Source: an uncultured Acidimicrobiales bacterium
GTDB lineage: Bacteria > Actinomycetota > Acidimicrobiia > Acidimicrobiales > Bin134
Direction: 5' to 3'
Assembly: GCA_951813325.1 (NCBI GenBank)
Contig: OX638350.1
Span: 2,337,954 to 2,401,953, forward strand
Length of the DNA stretch: 64,000 nt
Part shown: positions 27,284-36,838 of the stretch, in pieces
Position numbering within the stretch: position 1 is the stretch's first letter
Layout: every line of letters starts with the position of its first letter
The notes under the pieces: model-generated
Told to the model about the DNA's origin: nothing
Seen by the model: only the letters and a program-made list of their open reading frames with translations
Database searches by the model: none
Program-made: the position numbers and the translations under genes

Positions 27284-27962
27284 CCCCGTCGCGGAGGGCG
27301 GTGAGGAGGGCAGCGGCACTGATGGCAGCAGTCTCGGACCGCAACACCGAGGAGCTGATGCGGATGGCACCGAGTTGGCGACGCTCGGCGTCAGACCAGC
27401 CGCCTTCAGGTCCGATCAACACGGTTGGGTGGTCTAAAGACGGCGGGGTGCCGCTGATGTCGGCTCGGATGGCGCCGGGCCGGGCGGCCAGGTCGGCAAA
27501 TTCGGCAACCTCGCCGATATCGGGAAGGCGCACCTGGCGGCTCTGCATGGCGGCCTCGCGGGCCACCCGGCGCAGGCGCTCGGTGTGGCGAGCGGCTCGG
27601 TCGGAGTCCCAGCGCACCACACTGTGCTCGGCGGTGAACGGGACGATGGCGTCCACTCCCAGCTCGGTGAGCTTTTGCACCACCAGTTCGGGGCGGCCTC
27701 CCTTGATAAGGGCGAAGCCGATGGTGAGCCGGGGGCGGGGGGCCTCCACAAATACCACGTCGCCGTCAGGCTCGGCCTCGAAATCCGGACCCGATCCCAG
27801 GCGGCACGCTCGCCATGAACCCGCGCCGTCGGAGGCGGTGAAGGCCTCGCCCGGCCGCAGCCGCAGCGAGCGGGTCAGGTGATGGCGGTCCTCGTCGCGC
27901 AGCTCGACGCGCTCCAGGCCATCGACAAAGACGCGGGGGCCGTCACTTCCGCCGGGCTTCAC
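27267..27962 (-). CDS. rsmE: 16S rRNA m3U1498 methyltransferase
   Basis: 231-residue SPOUT-class RNA methyltransferase that modifies U1498 of 16S rRNA. N-terminal PUA-like domain with [15 protein letters not shown] (residues 27-41), then the SPOUT domain: [23 protein letters not shown] (near 92), [24 protein letters not shown] and the knot [11 protein letters not shown] ... [13 protein letters not shown]. Overlaps dnaJ by 20 nt, the usual actinobacterial order hrcA-dnaJ-rsmE. Confidence 0.95.
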   Translation of the reverse strand: MKPGGSDGPRVFVDGLERVELRDEDRHHLTRSLRLRPGEAFTASDGAGSWRACRLGSGPDFEAEPDGDVVFVEAPRPRLTIGFALIKGGRPELVVQKLTELGVDAIVPFTAEHSVVRWDSDRAARHTERLRRVAREAAMQSRQVRLPDIGEVAEFADLAARPGAIRADISGTPPSLDHPTVLIGPEGGWSDAERRQLGAIRISSSVLRSETAAISAAALLTALRDGVTARR

Positions 27963-29070
27963 GGCGTCGTTTCCTCGTGGTTGGCGCCACCTCTTCGCCC
28001 CGTAGCTCAGCCAGCTGGTGCAGCAGGTCGATCTCGTCGTCGCTCAGCCCGGTGGGCGTCTCCACCACCGCCTGCACCAAGAGATCACCCCGGCCTCGGC
28101 CCTCCAATCGGGGCACGCCCCGGCCTCTGATGCGCAACACCTGACCGGTCTGGGTGCCGGCGGGGATGTCTAGATCCTCCACGCTGTCCAGTGTTTCGTA
28201 CTTGACATTCGCCCCGAGGGCGGCCTGGACCATGGTCAGATGGAGCTGGTCAACCAAATGGTCGCCCTCGCGCTCGAAGCGGGGGTGGGGACGCACCTCG
28301 ATGTGCACGTACAGATCCCCTGGGGGGCCGCCCCAAGGCCCGGCCGCACCCCGGCGAGCCACTCGCAGTGTGGACCCATGGCCCACACCGGCGGGAACGG
28401 TGATTGTGTAGTCGCGATCGCCCACCACACGGCCGTCGCCCTGGCATTGGCGGCACGGGTCGGAGATCAACTCGCCTGAGCCGGAGCAGGTGTCGCACAC
28501 CGCACGGGTGACCATCTGACCGAGGATCGACTGGCGAACCCGCTGCACCTGGCCCATGCCATCGCATGTCCCACAGGTGATCGGCTTGGTCCCCTCGGCC
28601 GCTCCCCGGCCTTCGCACGACTCGCACACCGTGGCGGTGCGCACCGTCACCTCGGCGTCGGCACCCAACACGGCATCGGTGAAATCGAGGGTCAGGACCG
28701 CCTCCAGGTCGGAACCCCGCCGAGGACCGGTCCTAGCTCTCTCGGCAGCGCTTCCGAACGGGCTTCCCCCAAATGGGCTGGCACCCCCGAAGAAGGCGTC
28801 GAAGATGTCGCCCAGGTTCATGCCCGAGAACGGATCGCTGCCGCCTGCGGCTCCCGGCGCGGTCCCGAAGCGGTCGTAGTGGGCCCGCTTCTGGGGGTCG
28901 CTCAGCGTCTCATAGGCCAGGGCAATCTCCTTGAATCGGGCCTCCGCCTCGGCGTCGTCGGGGTTGGCGTCTGGATGATACTGACGGGCCAGCCTGCGGA
29001 ACGCCTTCTTGAGGTCGTCCTCGGTTGCATCTCGGCCCACGCCGAGCAGATCGTAGAAGTCGGCAGCCAT
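27943..29070 (-). CDS. dnaJ: Chaperone protein DnaJ
   Basis: 375-residue Hsp40 co-chaperone that stimulates DnaK ATPase. J domain residues 5-68 with HPD (YHPDANPDD, near 33), a Gly/Phe-rich linker ([21 protein letters not shown]), a zinc domain with four CxxCxGxG repeats ([32 protein letters not shown]), and C-terminal substrate domains. It starts 3 nt after hrcA. dnaK/grpE are not in the window, as for the second dnaJ copy in many actinobacteria. Confidence 0.96.
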   Translation of the reverse strand: MAADFYDLLGVGRDATEDDLKKAFRRLARQYHPDANPDDAEAEARFKEIALAYETLSDPQKRAHYDRFGTAPGAAGGSDPFSGMNLGDIFDAFFGGASPFGGSPFGSAAERARTGPRRGSDLEAVLTLDFTDAVLGADAEVTVRTATVCESCEGRGAAEGTKPITCGTCDGMGQVQRVRQSILGQMVTRAVCDTCSGSGELISDPCRQCQGDGRVVGDRDYTITVPAGVGHGSTLRVARRGAAGPWGGPPGDLYVHIEVRPHPRFEREGDHLVDQLHLTMVQAALGANVKYETLDSVEDLDIPAGTQTGQVLRIRGRGVPRLEGRGRGDLLVQAVVETPTGLSDDEIDLLHQLAELRGEEVAPTTRKRRREARRK

Positions 29071-29073
29071 GGT

Positions 29074-30087
29074 CTAGGTGTACGACAGCCGATCGCCCAG
29101 CTTCTGGCTCACCACTGCTACCGCGGCCAGAGCTTGGGGATAGTTCATGCGGGTGGGGCCCAATACTCCGATCGATCCCACCGGCTGGCCGGCAACCTCG
29201 TAGGGGGCGACGATCAGCGAGCACTCCGCCAGGGGGGCGACTCCGGTTTCCGAGCCGATGGCCACGGTGAGGCCCCGGTCCAGGATGTCTCTCACCAAAG
29301 ACACAACCACCAACTGCTTCTCCAGTATTCCCAGAACCGACCGCACTGTGTCGGCGGCGTCGAAAAGACCGGCCACGCTGGCCGCCCCTCCCACGTAGAG
29401 CTGCTCATCGACATCGCTCAGATCGGCCAATGACCCCATGATTTGGGCTGCCAGCGGAGCAAGCCGGCTCGCAGCGCCGCGATCTCGCAACGCGGTGGCC
29501 GGCCTCCCGTCCAAGAACTCGGTGAGCGTAGTGGCGGCCCGGGCGAGCTCCACGGAGTCGACGGGCTGGTCCATCTCGATGGTGCGCTTGTCCACCGACC
29601 CGTTCTCATAGACCACCAGGGCCAGCACCAGCCGCTCCGACAAGTCCACCAGGTTCACCGACCGGATGGTGGCGCTGGAATGCTGGGGGGCCACCACCAG
29701 TGCGGCATATGCCGTGAGGTCGGCCAACAGCGCGCTGGTGTCGGCCAGCATCTGCTCCAGCTCGCTGCGGGTTGTGTCGAAAAAGGCCCGAACCTGTCGG
29801 TGCTCGCTGCGGCCCAAGGTGCCGGACACATCGGTAAGCGAGTCCACGAAGTGGCGGTAGCCCTTCTCAGTGGGTATGCGACCCGCGCTGGTGTGGGGCT
29901 GGCTCAAGTATCCGGCCTGCTCCAGGGCCAGCATCTCGTTGCGGACGGTGGCCGGGGACACGGCCAAATCGGCCATCTCCGAGACATGGGTGGACCCAAC
30001 GGGCTGGGTGGTGGAGATGTACCCCTCCACCACGGCCCGCAACACCGCGGCCTTGCGGGCCGAGAGCGTCTCGCTGCCTGTCCTCAT
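29074..30087 (-). CDS. hrcA: Heat-inducible transcription repressor HrcA
   Basis: 337-residue repressor of class I heat-shock genes, binding CIRCE operators. N-terminal winged HTH: LSARKAAVLRAVVEGYI (near 8) and VSPATVRNEMLALEQAGYLSQPHTSAGRIPTEKGYRHFVD (near 48-88), then a GAF-like domain ending GVLGPTRMNYPQALAAVAVVS. No CIRCE element (TTAGCACTC-N9-GAGTGCTAA) was seen upstream of this gene. TAGTAT lies 10 nt before the ATG. Followed by dnaJ. Confidence 0.96.
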   Translation of the reverse strand: MRTGSETLSARKAAVLRAVVEGYISTTQPVGSTHVSEMADLAVSPATVRNEMLALEQAGYLSQPHTSAGRIPTEKGYRHFVDSLTDVSGTLGRSEHRQVRAFFDTTRSELEQMLADTSALLADLTAYAALVVAPQHSSATIRSVNLVDLSERLVLALVVYENGSVDKRTIEMDQPVDSVELARAATTLTEFLDGRPATALRDRGAASRLAPLAAQIMGSLADLSDVDEQLYVGGAASVAGLFDAADTVRSVLGILEKQLVVVSLVRDILDRGLTVAIGSETGVAPLAECSLIVAPYEVAGQPVGSIGVLGPTRMNYPQALAAVAVVSQKLGDRLSYT

Positions 30088-30144
30088 TGAAGCCTTGATA
30101 CTACTGGCCCGCCCAAGCCCGTCCTCCGTCGAACCAACCAGCCC

Positions 30145-31935
30145 TCAGTCCTCGAGCCGAAGCGCGGATATGAACGCCTCCTGGGGCACGTCCACCCGGC
30201 CGATCGCCTTCATCTTCTTCTTGCCTGCCTTCTGGTTCTCCAACAGCTTGCGCTTGCGGGTGACATCGCCGCCGTACAGCTTGGCGGTGACATCTTTTCG
30301 GTAGGCCTTCACCGTCTCACGGGCGATGATCTTTCCGCCGATGGCGGCCTGAATGGGAACGTCGAACTGCTGGCGAGGAATCAGCTCTTTCAGCTTCTCG
30401 GTCATGCGCCGCCCGTAGGAATAGGCCGCCTCCCGGTGGACGATGGAGCTGAAGGCGTCCACCGGCATGTGCTGGAGCAGGATGTCCACCTTGGTGAGGT
30501 CGGCGGCGGTGTAGCCGTCGGGCTCGTAGTCGAGGCTGGCATAGCCCTGGGTGCGGCTCTTGAGCTGGTCGAAGAAGTCCACCACCACCTCGGCCAGCGG
30601 CAACCGGTAGGCCAGCTCCACCCGCTCGGGCGACAGGTACTCCAGCTTCTTCATCTCCCCCCGACGGGCCTGGCAGAGCTCCATGAGCGTACCGGTGTAG
30701 TCGGCGGGGGCAATGATGGTTGCGGCCAACATGGGCTCTTGGATGCCCTGCACCTCGGCGGCCGGGGGCATGGCCGACGGATTGTCCACCTCCACCTCTT
30801 CACCGCCGGCCATGGCTACCCGGTAGGCCACCGATGGGGCGGTGGCGATGAGGCTGAGGCCGAACTCCCGCTCGAGGCGTTCCCGCACGATCTCCATATG
30901 GAGGAGTCCGAGGAAGCCGCAGCGGAAGCCGAAACCCAGCGCGCCCGAAGACTCCGGCTGGTAGTTGAAGCTGGAATCACTCACCCGCAGCCGCTCCAGC
31001 GAGTCTCGCAGCGCGGCGAACTCGTCGCCGTCGATGGGATACAGGCCGCAAAAGACCATCGACTTGGGCTCCTGGTATCCGGCCAAGGGTTCAGCTGCGC
31101 CGTGGCGGGCAGTGGTGACGGTCTCGCCCGAGCGGGCCTCGGCCACGTTCTTCATGCCCGCGATGAGATAGCCCACCTCGCCAGGCCCCAACTCGTCGAT
31201 CGGTGCGGGCTGGGGCCGCCACACCCCGACCTCGTCGGCCTCCCGATCGGCGCGGGCCTGCATGAACCGGATCTTGGCCCCCGCGCGCAACCGCCCGTGC
31301 ATCACCCGAACCGAGCTGACCACGCCCCGGTACTGGTCGAAGTGGGAATCGAAGATCAGCGCCTGGAGCGGGCCGTCGAGATCGCCGACTGGGGGCGGAG
31401 TGCGGGCCACCACCGCGTCGAGCAGCTCCTGAACCCCCTCGCCGGTTTTAGCGCTGATGTGCAGCACGTCTTCGGCGGCAATGCCCAGCACCTGCTCGAT
31501 CTCCTCCGCCCGGCGCTCGGGCTCGGCCGCGGGCAAGTCGATCTTGTTGAGGACGGCCACAACCTCCAGCTCGTTCTCCATGGCCAGATAGCAGTTGGCC
31601 AGCGTCTGGGCTTCGATCCCTTGGGCCGCGTCCACCAACAGGATCACCGACTCGCAGGCGGCCAAGGAGCGGCTCACCTCATAGCCGAAGTCCACGTGGC
31701 CGGGGGTGTCGATGAGATTTATCACGTGGCCATCGTGGTCGAGGCGGACGCTCTGGAGCTTGATCGTGATACCCCGCTCCCGCTCCAGGTCCATGGAATC
31801 GAGATATTGGGCGCGCATCTCCCGGGGGTCGACCGCCCCGCAAATCTCCAGCACGCGATCGGCCAGCGTGGATTTGCCGTGGTCGATGTGGGCGATAATC
31901 GAGGTGTTGCGGATTCGAGAGATGTCTAGGGACAC
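30145..31935 (-). CDS. lepA: Elongation factor 4 (LepA)
   Basis: 596-residue translational GTPase that back-translocates or remodels ribosomes. G1 is [13 protein letters not shown] (near 15), G2/switch region [13 protein letters not shown]3 [20 protein letters not shown] (near 75), G4 NKID (near 132). The LepA-specific C-terminus ends [53 protein letters not shown] start. hemW, usually between lepA and hrcA in actinobacteria, is absent; only 57 bp separate the two genes. Confidence 0.97.
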   Translation of the reverse strand: MSLDISRIRNTSIIAHIDHGKSTLADRVLEICGAVDPREMRAQYLDSMDLERERGITIKLQSVRLDHDGHVINLIDTPGHVDFGYEVSRSLAACESVILLVDAAQGIEAQTLANCYLAMENELEVVAVLNKIDLPAAEPERRAEEIEQVLGIAAEDVLHISAKTGEGVQELLDAVVARTPPPVGDLDGPLQALIFDSHFDQYRGVVSSVRVMHGRLRAGAKIRFMQARADREADEVGVWRPQPAPIDELGPGEVGYLIAGMKNVAEARSGETVTTARHGAAEPLAGYQEPKSMVFCGLYPIDGDEFAALRDSLERLRVSDSSFNYQPESSGALGFGFRCGFLGLLHMEIVRERLEREFGLSLIATAPSVAYRVAMAGGEEVEVDNPSAMPPAAEVQGIQEPMLAATIIAPADYTGTLMELCQARRGEMKKLEYLSPERVELAYRLPLAEVVVDFFDQLKSRTQGYASLDYEPDGYTAADLTKVDILLQHMPVDAFSSIVHREAAYSYGRRMTEKLKELIPRQQFDVPIQAAIGGKIIARETVKAYRKDVTAKLYGGDVTRKRKLLENQKAGKKKMKAIGRVDVPQEAFISALRLED

Positions 31936-31968
31936 GACAACTGGAAACGCTACCCTTCTTTTTCACCG

Positions 31969-32052
31969 GGTTCCCATGTGGTTGCCGGTGCTGGGAGTTG
32001 GCAATCAGGTGTTCGGTTTGAGCCGACAAGTCGCGGTTCCCATGTGGCTGCC
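31969..32052. repeat. 18-bp direct repeat in the lepA-rpsT divergent region
   Basis: GGTTCCCATGTGGTTGCC at 31969-31986 recurs at 32035-32052 with one change (T to C), 66 bp apart, inside the 148-bp region between the divergent lepA and rpsT starts. Around each copy related GGTTGG-type sequence follows. It may be a regulator-binding or slippage-derived repeat. Confidence 0.55.
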
Positions 32053-32083
32053 CGGGGTTGGTGAACGGTAGTGTTGTCTTTCT

Positions 32084-32353
32084 GTGGCAAACATCAAGAG
32101 CCAGATAAAGCGCAACCGCCAAAACGACAAGCACCGCTTGCGCAATCGTGCGGTGCGCTCGGAGATCAACACCCGTACCCGGAACGCGGAGGCCGCCGCA
32201 GAAAACGGCGATGCCGAGGAGACCGCCGAGGCCGCCCGTTTGGCCATCAAGCGCATCGACAAGGCCGCCAGCAATGGCGTGCTGCACCCCAACACCGCCG
32301 CCAGGAAAAAGTCCCGCTTGATGAAGCGGCTGGCCCGGCTCCAGACCGACTAG
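32084..32353 (+). CDS. rpsT: 30S ribosomal protein S20
   Basis: 89-residue basic ribosomal protein binding 16S rRNA early in 30S assembly. NIKSQIKRNRQNDKHRLRN at the N-terminus and AIKRIDKAASNGVLHPNTAARKKSRLMKRL at the C-terminus are diagnostic. GTG start at 32084 with no Shine-Dalgarno; TAGTGT lies 9 nt upstream. It converges on holA, 16 bp apart, the arrangement seen in other actinobacteria. Confidence 0.96.
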   Translation: MANIKSQIKRNRQNDKHRLRNRAVRSEINTRTRNAEAAAENGDAEETAEAARLAIKRIDKAASNGVLHPNTAARKKSRLMKRLARLQTD

Positions 32354-32369
32354 ACCGTACCAGTGACCT

Positions 32370-33383
32370 CTAGCGGTTGAGCTGGGTCAGGCGGGCCACC
32401 AGCACCTCCAGCACGCCCTCCGAGGGCACCGCGGTTGCCCCTCGGAGATCCAAATCGGCTTGGGCCAGCAGTTCTACCGACCGGGCGATCCGCTTCGATC
32501 CCAGCTTTCGGGCCTGGCGCAGCGCTTTGCGAGCCGGGAAGGTAGATCCCTTGATGCCCAGCAGCTCGGCCGCCTCCTTCTCGTCGGCCGCATCGGCGCC
32601 ATCGAGGCGCAGCAGCCGGTTGTGGTGGCTGTAGAGCGTGGACAGCACCTGCATCTCGTTTCGACCCCCGGCATGGAGCATGCGGCGCAGCTTGTCCAGC
32701 GCTTGGGCGATGTCGCCCGATTCCACCGCGTCGGTCAGCTCCCAGGGGGGTACCGATCCAGCCTCCCAGATGAAGGGGGCCACGTCATCGGCTTCCAGCG
32801 CCCGATCCGGGCCGTAGGCCGAGCTCAACGTGGTAAGCACCGCTGGCAAGCGGCTCAAGTCCTCCCCAAGATGATCGGCCAGCAGCCGCTTGGCCCCCGG
32901 TCGCAGGCGCAGGCCCGCGGCGGCAATCTGGGTGTCCATCCACTTGGAGGATCCATCCCGGCTCCGGGGAACCCCGGTGCCGACTACCTCGCCACCGGCC
33001 TCCTTCACCGCTTCCGACAAGCGCTTGGGCACCGCGCCCAACTTCTGGAGCCCGGGCCCCTTTTCCCACACCAGCACCAGATCGGTGGTGTCCAGCGGGT
33101 TCTCCAAATAGCCGAGTAGGGGGCCGAGCGAGTCGATGGTGGAGAAGCGGCCCAGCTCCCGGCCCACCACCACCCGCCGAGGGGTGAGGAACGGCGGGGT
33201 CTGGGCGGCGTCCACCAATGGGGCTATCTCGTATTCCTCTCCCGCCAGATAAGCAGCCTCGATCAGCTCGGCCACCATCAGCGACCGGTCACCGTCGCCC
33301 ACCAGACCGGCCACTCGGTCTCGCACTGCGTTGGCCAGCAGCACCTGGTCGTCGCCGTGAAGCAGGGCCACTGTGGCGCTCAT
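32370..33383 (-). CDS. holA: DNA polymerase III subunit delta
   Basis: 337-residue clamp-loader delta subunit. N-terminal LLHGDDQVLLANAVRDRVAGLV, middle VVVGRELGRFSTIDSLGPLLGYLENPLDTTDLVLVWEKG, and the C-terminal all-helical collar (QVLSTLYSHHNRLLRLDG ... FPARKALRQARKLG) follow the HolA family in actinobacteria. AGAGGAAG upstream of the ATG is a good ribosome site. It belongs to the comEA-comEC-(folP-like)-holA minus-strand unit. Confidence 0.93.
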   Translation of the reverse strand: MSATVALLHGDDQVLLANAVRDRVAGLVGDGDRSLMVAELIEAAYLAGEEYEIAPLVDAAQTPPFLTPRRVVVGRELGRFSTIDSLGPLLGYLENPLDTTDLVLVWEKGPGLQKLGAVPKRLSEAVKEAGGEVVGTGVPRSRDGSSKWMDTQIAAAGLRLRPGAKRLLADHLGEDLSRLPAVLTTLSSAYGPDRALEADDVAPFIWEAGSVPPWELTDAVESGDIAQALDKLRRMLHAGGRNEMQVLSTLYSHHNRLLRLDGADAADEKEAAELLGIKGSTFPARKALRQARKLGSKRIARSVELLAQADLDLRGATAVPSEGVLEVLVARLTQLNR

Positions 33384-33414
33384 TTGGCTTCCTCTGGGAG
33401 AAGGGGGTTTGCGC

Positions 33415-34257
33415 TCACGGAGTGTCTCGCTGGTGTTGCAGGACCGCGCTCATAAAGTCGGCCACCCGGCGGGTTCCAGCCACATCGTGGACTCGCAGAA
33501 CTCGACAGCCCAGTCCGATGCCAAGGGCGTGGGCCGCCAGCGTGGCTTCCCGCCGATCCCCCACCTCGGCGCCGGTCAGCGCCCCCAAAAAGCCCTTGTT
33601 GGATGCCGACAGGAACACCGGATAGCCCAAGTCAGCAAGCTCGTCGGACCGGCGCAGCAGCTCGGCCGACATCTGGGGGGTCTTGCCCAGATCATGGCCG
33701 GCGTCGAGCATGATCCGCCGGGGGAGAATCCCTGCGTCGACTGCCCACCGGGCCCTCTCCGACAGGAACCGGCTCACCTCGCCCATCAGGTCGTCGTATT
33801 CCGGTTCGGGATCAGCCACCCGCGGGGCCAAGCGCACATGGCAGGCCACCACCGAAGCTCCGGCTTCCACGGCTTCGTGGAGAAAGTTGGGATCGGCAAA
33901 TCCGCTGATGTCGTTGCCCACCGCTGCTCCGACGCCGTAGCTCTCCCTGGCCACCGAAGCCCGCCAGGTGTCCACCGAGATGGGCAGGTCGAAGCGCTTT
34001 TTCAGCGCCTCGATGGCCGGCACCACCCGGTCCATCTCCTCGGCCTCGGTCACCTCCGGGCCGGGACCGGCCTTCACCCCGCCCACATCCAAGACATCGG
34101 CCCCTTCGGCCACCAGCTTCTCGGCTTTGGTCAAAAAGTCGTCGAAATCCCAATACTGACCGGCGTCGTAAAACGAGTCGGGCGTGCGATTCAAGATCCC
34201 CATGACCAGAGCCCGGGTCGTCACGTCATAGCGGTGGGGCCCCAGCTCCACAATCAC
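33415..34257 (-). CDS. Dihydropteroate synthase-like protein (FolP2-like)
   Basis: 280-residue TIM barrel of the pterin-binding family. MGILNRTPDSFYD (near 20), LPISVDTWRASVA (near 93), GNDISGFADPNF (near 112), MLDAGHDLGKTPQ (near 187), SASNKGFLGAL and RVLRVHDVAGT at the end follow DHPS. The canonical GGESTRP loop is replaced by GGVKAGPG and the SRK/RK motif is SNKGF, so it may not make dihydropteroate, like mycobacterial FolP2. The GTG start overlaps the comEC stop by 4 nt (GTGA), so it is translationally coupled to comEC. The frame extends upstream but is comEC sequence. Confidence 0.8.
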   Translation of the reverse strand: MIVELGPHRYDVTTRALVMGILNRTPDSFYDAGQYWDFDDFLTKAEKLVAEGADVLDVGGVKAGPGPEVTEAEEMDRVVPAIEALKKRFDLPISVDTWRASVARESYGVGAAVGNDISGFADPNFLHEAVEAGASVVACHVRLAPRVADPEPEYDDLMGEVSRFLSERARWAVDAGILPRRIMLDAGHDLGKTPQMSAELLRRSDELADLGYPVFLSASNKGFLGALTGAEVGDRREATLAAHALGIGLGCRVLRVHDVAGTRRVADFMSAVLQHQRDTP

Positions 34258-36035
34258 GAGGGCGACGCTACACCCCTTTTCGGGGTGATCGTCACCACCA
34301 GGCGGGGATCGTGGGACACCACCTCTGCTTCCAGACCTCCAACGAGCACCCGCTGGCCGGTGCGGATGGTGCTGGCTCCACCCACGCGGTGGCCGGGTGG
34401 AGCAACGACTGCTCCCACCCACATCCGCTCTCGCAGGGACCGGATCTGATCGCGCTGGGCTCGGGTTCCCCGGTCGGCCACCGCCAGATCCACCGCGCCG
34501 ACTCCGGCCCGGCGCAGATCTTCGAGCAGTCTCTCGGTCGACCGGCTGGGTCCCAGCACCACCACCACCGTGTGGCGATCCCTCCACACCTCGATGCCGG
34601 TGTCGAGCACAGTGTGAAACGGCGGGTCGGAGATGCGCAGAGCCACCGCCGGCAACAGCAGCACCATGGCCAGCCCTGCGGTGGCTGCCGCCCGCAGCAG
34701 CCGGCGTCGGCCCAGCCACCAGATCCCGGCGCCGATGAGCACAGCCACCAGGTGCGGTGCCCGCAGCTCGCCCAGTCGGGCCGAGGCCGCCCAGTCGGCC
34801 ACCGCCTCGATCCAACCGACGCCCACGCCGGTGGGCCAGTGGATCGCGTGGGCCAGCGGACCCCCCATCAGCCCGGCAACAACCCCAGCCGACAGGCTCC
34901 ACATCATGATCGGCCCGGCCACCGGAGCGGCCAGCAGGTTGGCCGGCAAGGAGGCCACCGGCACCCCGCCGAAGGTAGCGATCAACAGCGGCGCCACGGC
35001 CAGCTGGGCCGAGACGGTCACTGCCAGCGCTTCGGCCAACATCCGCGGACCGGGCAGGCGTTCGGCCAGGCGGGGCGCCCACAAGATGATGCCCGCCGAG
35101 GCGGCCACCGACAGCCGGAAAGCCACCGAGTGAACCAGCAGCGGATCGATCAGTACCAACAGGGCCACGGCCAGGGCCAGCACCCGGCGGCTGGACGCGT
35201 CGCGGCCCAGCAGTGTGGCGGTGGCCGCGATGGCCGCCATCGCAGTGGCCCGCAACACCGACGGCTCGAACCGGGTGACCAGGGCGAAGAAGCCGATCAC
35301 CCCCAAGGTGAGCACCCACCGGCCCCGGTAGTCGAATCGCTTGATCAGGGGGCGGGCCAAGATGAGCACGAAGGCCACGTTCTGGCCCGACACGGCCAGC
35401 AGGTGGGTGAGGCCCGCGGCCCGGAAGTCGTCGGACAACACCGGCGACTGATAGCGATCGTCGCCATACGACAGCCCGGTCAACAGGGAGTGGCGATCGT
35501 CGTCGAGCGACTCAGCACCGCTGGCGATGGTACGGCGCAGCCAATTGGCCAACCGATAGGGCGGCGACCCTTCACGATGGCTGTTGATGCGGTCGATGCT
35601 CAAACGGTTGGCGATGTGGCGGGCCGCTTGGTAGTCGGGCAGCGGTTGGATCGGGCGGACGCTGCCGCTGATGACGATGCGGTCCCCGGCCAGTCGCCCG
35701 CCCAGGTCGCGGGCAGCCCGGCCATAGGCCCATGCCTCGTAGCGACGCCCTTGCGCCCGCACAGGCGCCCGCATCCCCTCGCCGGCTGGGACGGGATCGG
35801 CCACCAGGGTTGCCTCGCCCTGGAAGACCCCGGGCGCCACCGGGTCGAGGCCGGCCCAGGCCCGCTCTCCCAGCGAAGAGCTCATCAGCGCGACTGCGGC
35901 CACCAGCAGCCACGGCTTGCGAACGGCTAAGGCGACAACTCCCAGGGCAATCGCCGGAATCAGCGGAACGGCCGCCGACCACCAGGCGCCGACGATGCCA
36001 GCAACGGCCAAAGCCACGGTGTGGCGGTCGCTCAC
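34254..36035 (-). CDS. comEC: ComEC/Rec2 family competence membrane protein
   Basis: 593-residue inner-membrane DNA-uptake channel family protein. An N-terminal membrane region (residues 10-45), a soluble OB-like part with LAGDRIVISGSVRP (near 125), and the Competence domain with LTGLSYGDDR, AAGLTHLLAVSGQNVAFVLIL (near 215-240), then about eight helices. The C-terminal metallo-beta-lactamase-like part is short (residues about 490-590) and lacks visible HxHxD, so it may be inactive or truncated. Overlaps comEA by 4 nt at its start and the FolP-like gene at its end. Confidence 0.9.
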   Translation of the reverse strand: MSDRHTVALAVAGIVGAWWSAAVPLIPAIALGVVALAVRKPWLLVAAVALMSSSLGERAWAGLDPVAPGVFQGEATLVADPVPAGEGMRAPVRAQGRRYEAWAYGRAARDLGGRLAGDRIVISGSVRPIQPLPDYQAARHIANRLSIDRINSHREGSPPYRLANWLRRTIASGAESLDDDRHSLLTGLSYGDDRYQSPVLSDDFRAAGLTHLLAVSGQNVAFVLILARPLIKRFDYRGRWVLTLGVIGFFALVTRFEPSVLRATAMAAIAATATLLGRDASSRRVLALAVALLVLIDPLLVHSVAFRLSVAASAGIILWAPRLAERLPGPRMLAEALAVTVSAQLAVAPLLIATFGGVPVASLPANLLAAPVAGPIMMWSLSAGVVAGLMGGPLAHAIHWPTGVGVGWIEAVADWAASARLGELRAPHLVAVLIGAGIWWLGRRRLLRAAATAGLAMVLLLPAVALRISDPPFHTVLDTGIEVWRDRHTVVVVLGPSRSTERLLEDLRRAGVGAVDLAVADRGTRAQRDQIRSLRERMWVGAVVAPPGHRVGGASTIRTGQRVLVGGLEAEVVSHDPRLVVTITPKRGVASPS

Positions 36036-36715
36036 ACGGCGACCAAGGCGCGGATCACCGCCAACTTGGCGGGACCGATGCCCGACACCGCCAGCAGCCC
36101 GTCCACCGAGCCAAACCCGCCGATGCGCTGACGGTGCTCGATTATGGCCGCCGCAATGGCCGGCCCCACGCCGGGCAGAGACTCAAGCTGCTGGGCGGTA
36201 GCATTGTTGAGGTTGAGGGGTCCAGATCGGGCGGCTGCCCCTTCGCCGGCTGACCCGGTTCCATTGATGGGGGCGGGGATTTCGGCCTGGCCGACCCGGG
36301 GGAAGTACACCCACTGCCCGTCGAACAGCGTGTCGGCCAGGTTCACCCGGTCGTAGTCGGCGTCGGGGGCGAGCCCGCCAGCCGCTTCGACTAGGTCGAG
36401 CACGCGGGCTTCACCCCGAAACAGGTACACCCCCGGGGCTTGGACCGCACCGGCGGCGTGGACCAGGATCGGCGTCGGCTCGGCCGTGGTGGTCGGCAGA
36501 GCAGGCCGCGGCGTGGCCATGGGGATGATGGTCTCGGGCCGAGGGGCTCCGCCGGCCCCAACCATGAGGTAGGCCGCCACCCCGATGGCGACCAGAAGCC
36601 CGGCGCCCGCCATCAGCAGCCGGGGTCCGGTGATCAGGTGGCGGTAGTCATCCCATATCTCCCGGACCCGCTCCGCCGGGGTGAGCCGGGGAGGGGGCAA
36701 CGAGGAATCTTCCAT
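36032..36715 (-). CDS. comEA: ComEA-family helix-hairpin-helix DNA-binding protein
   Basis: 227-residue membrane-anchored DNA receptor. A cytoplasmic basic N-terminus, one transmembrane helix (residues about 35-55, LLMAGAGLLVAIGVAAYLMVG), an SLBB domain (ILVHAAGAVQAPGVYLFRGEARVLDLVEAAGG, near 100), and two C-terminal HhH motifs (LNLNNATAQQLESLPGVGPAIAAAIIEHR and GGFGSVDGLLAVSGIGPAKLAVI). ATGA overlap with comEC. No comEB or pilin genes are in the window, so natural transformation is possible but unproven. Confidence 0.95.
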   Translation of the reverse strand: MEDSSLPPPRLTPAERVREIWDDYRHLITGPRLLMAGAGLLVAIGVAAYLMVGAGGAPRPETIIPMATPRPALPTTTAEPTPILVHAAGAVQAPGVYLFRGEARVLDLVEAAGGLAPDADYDRVNLADTLFDGQWVYFPRVGQAEIPAPINGTGSAGEGAAARSGPLNLNNATAQQLESLPGVGPAIAAAIIEHRQRIGGFGSVDGLLAVSGIGPAKLAVIRALVAV

Positions 36716-36838
36716 GGCCGCTTCCGGGCGCGCCGCGCCATGCCGGTGGCGGGGGAAGCAGGATCAGGGTATCAGCCGAAGACCGGACACCGACAGGGGC
36801 TGACGGTGGGGCAATTGGCCGAAGCAGCCCGCTTCTGG

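Noticed and set aside
30088..30144. CIRCE operator before hrcA
   Set aside because: No TTAGCACTC-N9-GAGTGCTAA or near match is present in the 57-bp gap to lepA.
31679..32287. 202-codon minus frame overlapping lepA and rpsT
   Set aside because: It covers the divergent promoter region and the antisense of rpsT, with no motif; shadow frame.
33415..35319. Single 634-codon minus frame through the FolP-like and comEC region
   Set aside because: The N-terminal 350 codons are a shifted frame of comEC; the FolP-like gene starts at GTG 34257 by motif position and GTGA coupling.
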